DNA from: Gammaproteobacteria bacterium
GTDB taxonomy: Bacteria; Pseudomonadota; Gammaproteobacteria; Steroidobacterales; Steroidobacteraceae
DNA length: 8,267 bases
Direction: 5' to 3'
Assembly (NCBI GenBank): GCA_005877965.1
Contig: VBNP01000142.1
Location: 1-8,267 of the forward strand
Shown here: piece by piece, positions 1 to 5,315 of the stretch
Position numbering within the stretch: position 1 is the first letter of the stretch
How the letters are laid out: every line of letters begins with the position of its first letter
The notes under the pieces: model-generated
Told to the model about the DNA's origin: nothing
What the model saw: the letters and a program-made list of their open reading frames with translations, nothing else
Databases searched by the model: none
Translations under genes and position numbers: made by a program

Positions 1-1
1 C

Positions 2-163
2 CCGGACCAGCTGCGCGGCCACCTCTGGCGCGCGCTGGAGAACGGCGTCACGCGCGAGGAGATCGGCGAGCTGATCACCCATCTCGCTTTCTACGCTGGC
101 TGGCCCAACGCCGGCACCGCCGCGCTGATCGCCAAGGAGGTCTTCGACGAGCGCAAGCCATGA
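2..163 (+). CDS. Carboxymuconolactone decarboxylase (CMD) family protein, 3' end only
   Basis: The window opens inside a reading frame whose last 53 codons are visible, ending in TGA at 161-163. The peptide runs PDQLRGHLWRALENG, then VTREEIGELITHLAFYAGWP, then NAGTAALIAKEVFDERKP. The 'xxEEIxElixHlafYaGwPxA' pattern followed by an A-rich helix is the characteristic C-terminal half of the CMD/AhpD-like fold, as in 4-carboxymuconolactone decarboxylase and many uncharacterised relatives. The CxxC redox pair of the AhpD branch would lie upstream, so I cannot say whether this is a decarboxylase, a peroxidase partner or neither. No clear terminator hairpin follows the stop. The next gene begins about 60 bp downstream and looks independently transcribed. 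The family call is fairly secure; the specific function is unknown. Confidence 0.85.
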   Translation, partial: PDQLRGHLWRALENGVTREEIGELITHLAFYAGWPNAGTAALIAKEVFDERKP

Positions 164-182
164 TTCCAGACTGAAACCGTTT

Positions 183-191
183 TGCTACACT
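183..191 (+). promoter_or_regulatory. Possible extended -10 promoter of the small mRNA
   Basis: TGCTACACT is a TGn motif followed by TACACT, which matches TATAAT at four of six positions. No good -35 box lies 16-18 nt upstream, so an extended -10 is the best reading. Transcription from it would start near 198, about ten nucleotides before the long SD. With the terminator at 329-362 this gives an RNA of about 165-170 nt, close to the size I recall for Bradyrhizobium rreB mRNA. The promoter call alone is weak; the fit with the rest of the locus supports it. Confidence 0.35.
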
Positions 192-207
192 AGAGCCTGG
201 CAATTTC

Positions 208-222
208 GAAAGGAGGTGATCC
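208..222 (+). promoter_or_regulatory. Extended Shine-Dalgarno sequence, 15 nt
   Basis: GAAAGGAGGTGATCC is a perfect complement of the universal 16S rRNA 3' tail (GGATCACCUCCUUUC in alphaproteobacteria, recalled from knowledge). Ordinary SDs pair over 4-7 nt. The GGAGG core ends 7 nt before the GTG at 224, so it fixes that codon as the start. Such over-long pairing is known to hold mRNA on 30S subunits and to slow initiation, so it is likely regulatory rather than just strong. Confidence 0.85.
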
Positions 223-223
223 C

Positions 224-307
224 GTGAGAGATAACCATGGCAACACCGGCCGGCAGGACTCTACCGACGGATCGACCCGCAGGTTCAGGAGTTCGGCCAG
301 TATCTAG
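224..307 (+). CDS. Small protein of 27 residues with an extended SD (rreB-like sORF)
   Basis: GTG at 224 opens a 27-codon frame ending in TAG at 305-307. The peptide begins MRDNHGNTGRQDSTDG and ends STRRFRSSASI. It is polar and Ser/Arg/Asp/Gly-rich, with no hydrophobic segment, signal peptide, Cys pair or recognisable domain, so it is probably unstructured. The start is chosen because the 15-nt SD sits at ideal spacing. An overlapping frame from ATG 237 to 320 (also 27 codons) has the SD about 20 nt away and is less likely. Bradyrhizobium rreB, the gene this most resembles in layout, also uses GTG and is reported to be weakly translated; its product is only 14 residues. The peptide may be incidental to the RNA's ribosome-binding behaviour. 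No function can be assigned. Confidence 0.6.
   Translation: MRDNHGNTGRQDSTDGSTRRFRSSASI
270..286 (+). other. Second segment complementary to the 16S rRNA 3' region
   Basis: Within the small frame, GATCGACCCGCAGGTTC matches 15 of 17 positions of the reverse complement of the conserved 16S sequence just upstream of the anti-SD (GATCCAGCCGCAGGTTC, recalled from general knowledge), including ten contiguous bases at 277-286. In 16S this stretch directly adjoins the part paired by the SD at 208-222. The transcript therefore carries two blocks matching neighbouring parts of the same rRNA end. It encodes residues 16-21 (GSTRRF) of the small protein. Whether it pairs in the cell, is an old antisense-16S fragment, or is chance is unknown. 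Confidence 0.45.
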
Positions 308-323
308 GCCGGCTGCCTAGGCA

Positions 324-1196
324 ATGCAAAACGCCCCGACCGCGAGAGCCGTCGGGGCGTTTCATTTAGGACTCCTGCTCGCAGGGTTCGCTTTCCTGTC
401 ACCGGCTTTCGCGCAAACCCCGACCGGACAGGCGACGCCAGTCCTCGCCGGCAAGGTCGAGCTGGTCGAGGGCGACGTGCGCTTTTTCGATCGCGACATG
501 ATCATGCGACGCCCGTTCACTGAGGATTCCATACTCGAGGGCGAGTCGATTGCCACGGGAGCCAACGGCGAAGTGCACCTGCGCATGGAGGACGGCGGCT
601 TTATCGCCGTGCGGCCGCGGACCAGGATGCGTATCGCGAAGTTCCGCGCGCAGGGCGACGAGTCCGACGCCGTGAACATCGGCCTCCTCGAAGGCAGTTT
701 CCGCTCGATCACCGGCTGGATCGCGAAGTTTGGCCGGAACAACTACCAGGTGCGCACGCCAACCGTCACCATCGGCGTGCGCGGCACCGACCATGAACCG
801 TTCCATATTCCCGCCGGCAGCCCGCTGGGCGAGCCGGGCACCTACGACAAGGTGAATCAGGGCCGCACTTACCTGCGGACAGCGCAGGGACGCGTCGACG
901 TCGTGCCCGGCCGGGCCGGGTTCGCGGGCCTGCGGCGCACGGAGCGGCCGCGCGTGCTCGCGAGCATCCCGGCGCACTTCCGGCCGACCCGCCACGAGGA
1001 GAGGATCACGCGGCGCTACCAGGAGATCCAGCAACGGCTTCCCGAGCTGCGCGAAAACCGGCGCAAGCTGGCGCAGGAACGCGCGGCGAAAGTCGAGAAT
1101 AAAAAGCGCGAGGCGCTCAAAGTGCGGCGCCTCGACAGGAAGGGAAAACAGCCGAAGCACGACAAAAAACAGCTGAAGCACGAGAAAAAAGCATGA
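324..1196 (+). CDS. Secreted FecR-domain protein with a basic coiled-coil-like C-terminal tail
   Basis: The 290-residue product has an export signal: a short basic n-region, a hydrophobic core at 15-30, and an AFA-Q cleavage site after residue 30. Residues about 44-160 form a FecR domain, with the typical 'GKVELVEGDVRF', 'LLEGSFRSITG' and 'VRTPTVTIGVRGTDHE' strands of this periplasmic beta-rich fold. Residues 215-290 are strongly Arg/Lys/Glu-rich, probably a charged helix, and end in repeated Lys-rich segments. Unlike classical FecR there is no cytoplasmic anti-sigma region, so it is a free periplasmic FecR-domain protein of unknown role. ATG 324 is the only conventional start that keeps the signal peptide, but it has no clear SD and its codons 2-13 form a terminator hairpin. 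The native 5' end may have been altered. The gene overlaps the asparaginase-like gene by ATGA. Confidence 0.85.
   Translation: MQNAPTARAVGAFHLGLLLAGFAFLSPAFAQTPTGQATPVLAGKVELVEGDVRFFDRDMIMRRPFTEDSILEGESIATGANGEVHLRMEDGGFIAVRPRTRMRIAKFRAQGDESDAVNIGLLEGSFRSITGWIAKFGRNNYQVRTPTVTIGVRGTDHEPFHIPAGSPLGEPGTYDKVNQGRTYLRTAQGRVDVVPGRAGFAGLRRTERPRVLASIPAHFRPTRHEERITRRYQEIQQRLPELRENRRKLAQERAAKVENKKREALKVRRLDRKGKQPKHDKKQLKHEKKA
329..362 (+). terminator. Rho-independent-type terminator hairpin of the small mRNA
   Basis: AAACGCCCCGAC (329-340) and GTCGGGGCGTTT (351-362) form a perfect 12-bp stem, GC-rich in the middle, around a 10-nt loop. Three T residues close the stem and CATTT follows. The downstream U tract is interrupted, so termination may be partial. 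The hairpin lies 21 nt after the TAG of the small frame, as expected for its terminator, but it also covers codons 2-13 of the FecR-domain gene if that gene starts at 324. Confidence 0.8.
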
Positions 1197-2851
1197 ACGG
1201 CAAGCCGCGCATCGCCCACATTTCCGGATCGAACGCCACCATCTCGAGCTCGCCGCCGCTGGTGACGAGCAACAAGGCGCGCGAAAAGCGCGGGCTACCC
1301 CTCGTCGAAGACAGAAGCGGCGCTCGTCTGCGATTCGACGCGCTGAGACCGCAGCGCCTCGCCGCCCCGGTGACGGTGTACGTGGAGCAGTTCAGTGCCC
1401 ACCCGCTGGAACGCGACGCCGCCGAGCTATACGGGCCGCCGGACGGCTATGTGGATCGCGCAGGCGGTTTTCATCGCGAGCGGCAAAGCAACTCCGATGT
1501 GCCGGTATACGAAATCACACTCAGTCCGGATGACGGCCTCTATCCCCTGCCTTACATGGCCGTGCAGGCCGACGGACGCCCGTGGGACGAGGACTGCGCG
1601 GCGCCGAACGCCCCGGCGTCTCACGCGAGGCAGCCGTTCTATCCGGATGGCGCGCGCTTGCTCGAGGAGATCGACAGGCTGGGCATCGATGGAAAGGGGC
1701 TGGCGAGCGTCATCTCGTCCCGCGCCGACGTCGACTTCTATCGGGTGACGCCTCCCGGGGGCTATACGAAGGGCGAGCCGCCTGAAGTGCCGGGCGAGCA
1801 CTTTTTCCCCTACCGTCCCAAGCACCTCGCCGCCTCGCCGCCTCGCCCGGCGCTGGCGACGATCACCAATTCCGTGCAACGCATCCTCGCCAGCGGCAGC
1901 TACGCCGGCGCCATCTGGACGCAGGGCAGCCCGCGAATCGAGGAGACGGTGTACTGGCTCAATCTGCTCATCGACACCACGCTGCCGATCTGCGGCAACG
2001 CCTCCCAGCGGCCGCACGGCACGATCAGCAACGATGGGGACAAGAACCTGGCGGACTCGACCGAATTCATCGTTTCGCGCGTCTGGGCCGACGAGTCGGG
2101 CAACAACCGCGTCGGTGTCGTCCTGATCCAGGATCAGCGCATTTTCTCCGCCCGGGACGTGCAAAAGGCCGATGCGAGGCCTGGCGGCTATACCGTTACC
2201 GGCGGGCATGGCGGCATCGTCGGCGCAGTCGGCCATGAAGGGCCGCCGGCGCTCACCTACATACCGGCGCGGCGGCACACCTACCAGTCGCAGGTGAACA
2301 TCGCACGCCTGCCGGCCAAAGTGCTCGGCGTAAGCCGCGCCGGAAACAAGGTCACCCTGATTCCGGTCGCGATCAAGAATGAAGCTGGCGAGCTGCTCGA
2401 CAGCGCTATTCCCAAGGTAGCGATAGTCAAGGACGCCAACTACTCCGCGGAGAGGATCAACGACGATTTAGATGACGGCGTCGACCTGCTCGCGCTGGTC
2501 GGCAGGAACCTCGAGCGTTACCCGCTCTCCGGGTTCGTTGTCGAAGGGCACGCTCCTTTCGGGACGATCACCTCTGCAACGCGCACGCGAATATTGAGAT
2601 CCGCCGTTCACGCCGGCATGCCGGTGGCCATCGTCGGGCGCGGCAATAACGAAGGCTTCACCGCACCGCAGGGCGTTTTTATCGGCGGCAGGAATTTGAC
2701 GGCGACGAAAGCCCGCTTGCTGCTGATGGCCTGCCTGATGCGCTTCGGCAGCCCGCCGCCGGCCGCCGACCCGTACCATCCAACCGAAGAGGAAGCGAAG
2801 GCCGTCAAGCAAGCGCTGTCCGAATACCAGAGCGTGTTCGACACGCACTGA
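1193..2851 (+). CDS. Asparaginase-fold protein, probably altered active site
   Basis: This 552-residue protein has landmarks of bacterial L-asparaginase/glutaminase. An N-terminal strand-loop (HISGSNATIS, 9-18) stands for the usual TGGTIA motif. TQGSPRIEET (243-252) stands for THGTDTMEET. SNDGDKNL (279-286) matches SADGPxNL, and SARDVQK (319-325) matches the ARDVTK loop carrying the catalytic Lys. A C-terminal LTATKARLLLMACL (502-515) matches the conserved KARxLL helix. It is about 200 residues longer than typical enzymes (about 330), with an extra segment around 45-215. By my alignment, the Thr of the first motif (T16) and the Lys (K325) are kept, but the Thr-Asp pair (T89-D90 in E. coli AnsB) is Ser246-Pro247. 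Activity on asparagine is therefore doubtful. No signal peptide is visible. Its start overlaps the FecR stop (ATGA), implying translational coupling. Confidence 0.8.
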   Translation: MNGKPRIAHISGSNATISSSPPLVTSNKAREKRGLPLVEDRSGARLRFDALRPQRLAAPVTVYVEQFSAHPLERDAAELYGPPDGYVDRAGGFHRERQSNSDVPVYEITLSPDDGLYPLPYMAVQADGRPWDEDCAAPNAPASHARQPFYPDGARLLEEIDRLGIDGKGLASVISSRADVDFYRVTPPGGYTKGEPPEVPGEHFFPYRPKHLAASPPRPALATITNSVQRILASGSYAGAIWTQGSPRIEETVYWLNLLIDTTLPICGNASQRPHGTISNDGDKNLADSTEFIVSRVWADESGNNRVGVVLIQDQRIFSARDVQKADARPGGYTVTGGHGGIVGAVGHEGPPALTYIPARRHTYQSQVNIARLPAKVLGVSRAGNKVTLIPVAIKNEAGELLDSAIPKVAIVKDANYSAERINDDLDDGVDLLALVGRNLERYPLSGFVVEGHAPFGTITSATRTRILRSAVHAGMPVAIVGRGNNEGFTAPQGVFIGGRNLTATKARLLLMACLMRFGSPPPAADPYHPTEEEAKAVKQALSEYQSVFDTH

Positions 2852-2866
2852 GATGGTACCGGCCCG

Positions 2867-5167
2867 TTGATCGGCGAATCCGTCAGCCGCAAGGAAGACC
2901 TGCCGCTGCTGACCGGCAGCGGCAAGTATCTGGACGATCTCGCCCGGCCCGGGATGCTCTATCTCGGCGTCGTGCGAAGCCCGCACGCTCACGCCCGCAT
3001 TGGCGCGATTTCGACCGCTGAAGCCGCCTCCTTGCCGGGGGTTGCCGTTGTGGCGAGCGCCAAGGACCTCCTGGAAGTCAGCCGCCCGATCCCGCCGTAC
3101 AAGTCAGAGCGAAGATTCCGCGCGTTCGATCAGCACGTGCTTGCGAAGACTGTTGTCCGCTATGTCGGCGAGCCAGTCGCCGTCGTCGTCGCAGTCGATC
3201 CCGGCAGGCTCGCCGAAGCGCTCGAAGCTGTCGCTGTCGACTACGAGCCTCAGCCCGCCGCCTCATCGATCGACGCCGCCATCGCAACGGGCGCGCCCCT
3301 TGTGCACGAGGGCTGGCCCGATAACGTGGCCTATGTCTCGCGCGCCGCGGTAGGCGATGTCGACGCTGCGATTGGCCAGGCCGACTTGCTGGTCGTGGAG
3401 AGATTCAGACACCCTCGATTGGCCGCGATGCCGATCGAGACTCGCGGAGTGCTCGCCTACATCGACGATTCAGGCACCCTCATCGTGGTTTCGTCCACCC
3501 AGCATCCCTACCACGTGCGCGAGGCGATCGCCGGCGTCCTTGGGCTCGCAGAGGAGCGGCTGCGTGTCATCGCGCCCGATGTCGGTGGCTCGTTTGGCGC
3601 GAAGGGGCAGGTGTACCCCGAAGAGATCCTGGTGCCCGCCTTGGCTTTGCGCCTGGGCCGACCGGTCAAGTGGGTCGAGGGCCGCAACGAGCATTTCATT
3701 GCGACCTGCCATGACCGTGAACAGGTGCACGAGATCCGGGCCGGGTTCAAACACGACGGCAGGATTGTCGCGATCGATGACCGCTTCTGGGCGGACTTCG
3801 GTGCTTACCCGGTGCAGGAGGACGGGGTAACCCTCAACACGATCAACCATCTGTGCGCGCCGTACCGGGTCGAGCATTATCGGAACGTCTGCGCCAATGT
3901 CGTCACCCACAAGATGTTCAGCGCTGCGTATCGGGCAGCCGGACGCCCCGAAGCGGCGTTCGTGATGGACCGCGTCCTCGACATCGCGGCGCGGCGCCTG
4001 CGTCTCGACCCGGCGGAGATCCGGCGCCGTAATTTTCTGCGGCCGCAGGATACGCCGTACCGGCCAGGTCTTACCTACAAGGACGGCGTTCCAGTCGTGT
4101 TTGATCCCGGCGACTTCCCCGGGGCCTTCGACAAGCTCCTGAAGCTCTTCGGTTACGAGGAGATGCGGGCGCTGCAGAAACAGCGCGCCGGTGGCATTCA
4201 TCGGGTCGGCATTGGACTGTCTTGTTACCTCCAGGGCACCGGGCTGGGCCCCTACGAAGGCGCCAATGTCCGGGTCGACCCCAAGGGGAAGGTGTATGTC
4301 TACCTGGGGTGCTCATCGCAGGGTCAGAGCCATGCGACCACTCTCGCGCAAATCTGCGCGCAGGAGCTCGGAGTACCACTCGATGACGTGATCATCGTCG
4401 GCGGCGACACGCAGGTGCTTCCCTATGGAGTAGGGCCCTACGCGAGCCGTATTGCGGCTAACGCGGGACCCGCGGTGGCGCGCGCGGCGCGCCAGGTCCG
4501 GTTGAAGGCCACGAAAGTCGCGGCGTCAATGCTCGAGGCCGCGCCCGAAGACATCCGCATCACCGCCGGGCGCGCTCATGTGGTGGGCGTGCCGGCCCTG
4601 GGTGTTCCGCTCGCAGAAGTCGCCAGAGTGGCGGTCAAGTCCAAGGAACTCCCGGCGGATCCAGGTCTGAACGCGTGTACCTATTTCAATCCGCAGACAG
4701 TCACCTGGGCGTTCGGCGCTCAAGCCGCCGCGATAGAAGTGGATGTGGAAACCTGTGAACTGCGCATCCTGAGGTACGCGGCGATACACGACTGCGGGCA
4801 GCCGATCAATCCCATGGTGGTCGACGGGCAGCTCCATGGCGGAATCGCGCAGGGCCTCGGCGGGGCGATGATGGAAGAGATCGTGTACGACAGCCAAGGT
4901 CAGCTGCGGTCCGGAAGCTTCATGGACTACGCCATGCCGAAGGCCGGACAGCTGCCGCCCTTCCTCACGGCGCAGCTCGCGCATCCGTCCATGATCAACG
5001 ATCTAGGGATCAAGGGCGTCGGCGAGAGCGGCGCCATCTCGCCCGGCGCCGTGATCTCGAACGCAGTCGAGGATGCGCTGGCCGATTTCGGCATCGCCAT
5101 CCGGGAACTACCGCTCACCCCGGCAAAGATCTTCACGCTCCTGAAAGCGGCCGGAGCATACAAATGA
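2867..5167 (+). CDS. Molybdopterin-binding (large) subunit of a xanthine dehydrogenase/aldehyde oxidase/CO dehydrogenase-family enzyme
   Basis: The 766-residue product is full length for this family (about 760-800). IGESVSRKEDLPLLTGSGKY at 2-21 is the standard N-terminus, followed by the a/b hammerhead domain to about 125. Two molybdopterin-cytosine-dinucleotide domains follow. The first holds GGSFGAKG (240-247) and AAYRAAGRPEA (353-363); the second holds CSSQGQSHATT (482-492) and GVGESG (717-722), where Glu720 is the expected base that activates water at Mo. The AYxCSFR loop of form I CO dehydrogenase is absent, so this is a CoxL-like hydroxylase of unknown substrate, not a proven CO oxidiser. 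The only possible start is TTG 2867, because the same frame reads back into the asparaginase-like gene's TGA at 2849. No FeS or FAD subunit gene is visible on either side, which is unusual. The product is cytoplasmic as encoded. Confidence 0.9.
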   Translation: MIGESVSRKEDLPLLTGSGKYLDDLARPGMLYLGVVRSPHAHARIGAISTAEAASLPGVAVVASAKDLLEVSRPIPPYKSERRFRAFDQHVLAKTVVRYVGEPVAVVVAVDPGRLAEALEAVAVDYEPQPAASSIDAAIATGAPLVHEGWPDNVAYVSRAAVGDVDAAIGQADLLVVERFRHPRLAAMPIETRGVLAYIDDSGTLIVVSSTQHPYHVREAIAGVLGLAEERLRVIAPDVGGSFGAKGQVYPEEILVPALALRLGRPVKWVEGRNEHFIATCHDREQVHEIRAGFKHDGRIVAIDDRFWADFGAYPVQEDGVTLNTINHLCAPYRVEHYRNVCANVVTHKMFSAAYRAAGRPEAAFVMDRVLDIAARRLRLDPAEIRRRNFLRPQDTPYRPGLTYKDGVPVVFDPGDFPGAFDKLLKLFGYEEMRALQKQRAGGIHRVGIGLSCYLQGTGLGPYEGANVRVDPKGKVYVYLGCSSQGQSHATTLAQICAQELGVPLDDVIIVGGDTQVLPYGVGPYASRIAANAGPAVARAARQVRLKATKVAASMLEAAPEDIRITAGRAHVVGVPALGVPLAEVARVAVKSKELPADPGLNACTYFNPQTVTWAFGAQAAAIEVDVETCELRILRYAAIHDCGQPINPMVVDGQLHGGIAQGLGGAMMEEIVYDSQGQLRSGSFMDYAMPKAGQLPPFLTAQLAHPSMINDLGIKGVGESGAISPGAVISNAVEDALADFGIAIRELPLTPAKIFTLLKAAGAYK

Positions 5168-5256
5168 GCGTGAGTGAGCCTAATCTGCTGCCGGTGGTGT
5201 CCAGGCATTCTCGTCTTCATTCGAAGCGTTCATCAATCCAGCATCATCTCGAATGA
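5164..5256 (+). pseudogene. 30-codon ATGA-coupled frame, possible remnant of a following operon gene
   Basis: ATG 5164 overlaps the molybdenum-hydroxylase stop as ATGA and opens a frame beginning MSVSEPNLLPVVSRHSR and ending SSIQHHLE at TGA 5254. The first dozen residues look like a normal protein start. The rest is Ser/His/Arg-rich with no recognisable domain. In this enzyme family such tight coupling usually leads into the next subunit or an accessory gene, which is absent. I read this as the surviving 5' end of a deleted gene, with a junction somewhere around 5200, or as a fortuitous short frame. The first few codons are too little to identify the lost gene. Confidence 0.35.
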
Positions 5257-5315
5257 ATTGGTCGGCGGGTGCTTAGTAGCATGGTCGTACAAGTCTCACT
5301 ATTTCCGGGGGATCA
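5257..5315 (+). other. Gap upstream of the DUF6351 gene, with its ribosome binding site
   Basis: With the doubtful short frame before it, this forms a stretch of about 150 bp between the molybdenum hydroxylase gene and the next secure gene. GGGGGA at 5307-5312 is a purine-rich SD-like stretch three bases before ATG 5316, rather close. I see no convincing sigma-70 promoter and no terminator hairpin. The new unit probably has its own promoter here, but I cannot place it. Confidence 0.4.

Larger units (their letters stand above)
198..366 (+). other. Predicted small mRNA, rreB-like ribosome-binding transcript
   Basis: This is the inferred extent of one short transcript, from a start near 198 to just past the terminator hairpin. 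It contains, in order, a 15-nt extended SD (208-222), a GTG-started 27-codon frame (224-307), an internal segment that also resembles the reverse complement of the 16S 3' region (270-286), and a strong hairpin (329-362). A small mRNA of about 165 nt with a 17-nt SD, a GTG start and weak translation was described in Bradyrhizobium as rreB (ribosome-regulated expression in Bradyrhizobiaceae), encoding a 14-residue peptide. The architecture here matches, but the peptide is longer, and I cannot compare sequences. Both ends are predictions. Confidence 0.6.

Noticed and set aside
208..286. A 16S rRNA gene fragment on the minus strand
   Set aside because: Only 208-222 and 270-286 match the reverse complement of the 16S 3' end. 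The 47 bases between them do not, and the expected continuation is mostly absent. A functional long SD plus a second short match fits better than a true rRNA gene piece.
237..320. Alternative small frame from ATG 237, also 27 codons
   Set aside because: It overlaps the GTG frame and lies about 20 nt from the GGAGG core, too far for that SD. It is Pro/Ala/Arg-rich, as expected for an off-frame read of GC-rich DNA.
399..1181. Long minus-strand open frame opposite the FecR gene (and similar ones at 1427-2278 and 3470-4201)
   Set aside because: They are antisense shadows of well-supported genes in GC-rich DNA, with Arg/Ala/Val-rich low-complexity products and no recognisable motifs.
2832..2846. 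Hairpin GCGTGT-TCG-ACACGC at the end of the asparaginase-like gene as a terminator
   Set aside because: The stem is only 6 bp, lies inside the coding region and has no T tract after it, so it is not a credible terminator.
2867..5167. Calling the molybdenum hydroxylase subunit a true aerobic CO dehydrogenase (coxL)
   Set aside because: The form I active-site loop AYxCSFR is replaced by AAYRAAGRPEA, the common pattern of aldehyde- or other-substrate hydroxylases, and coxM/coxS are absent.
5258..5274. Sigma-54-like promoter before the DUF6351 gene (TGG at 5259-5261, GC at 5271-5272)
   Set aside because: The GG-to-GC spacing is one base short of the strict sigma-54 requirement and the flanking consensus is poor.
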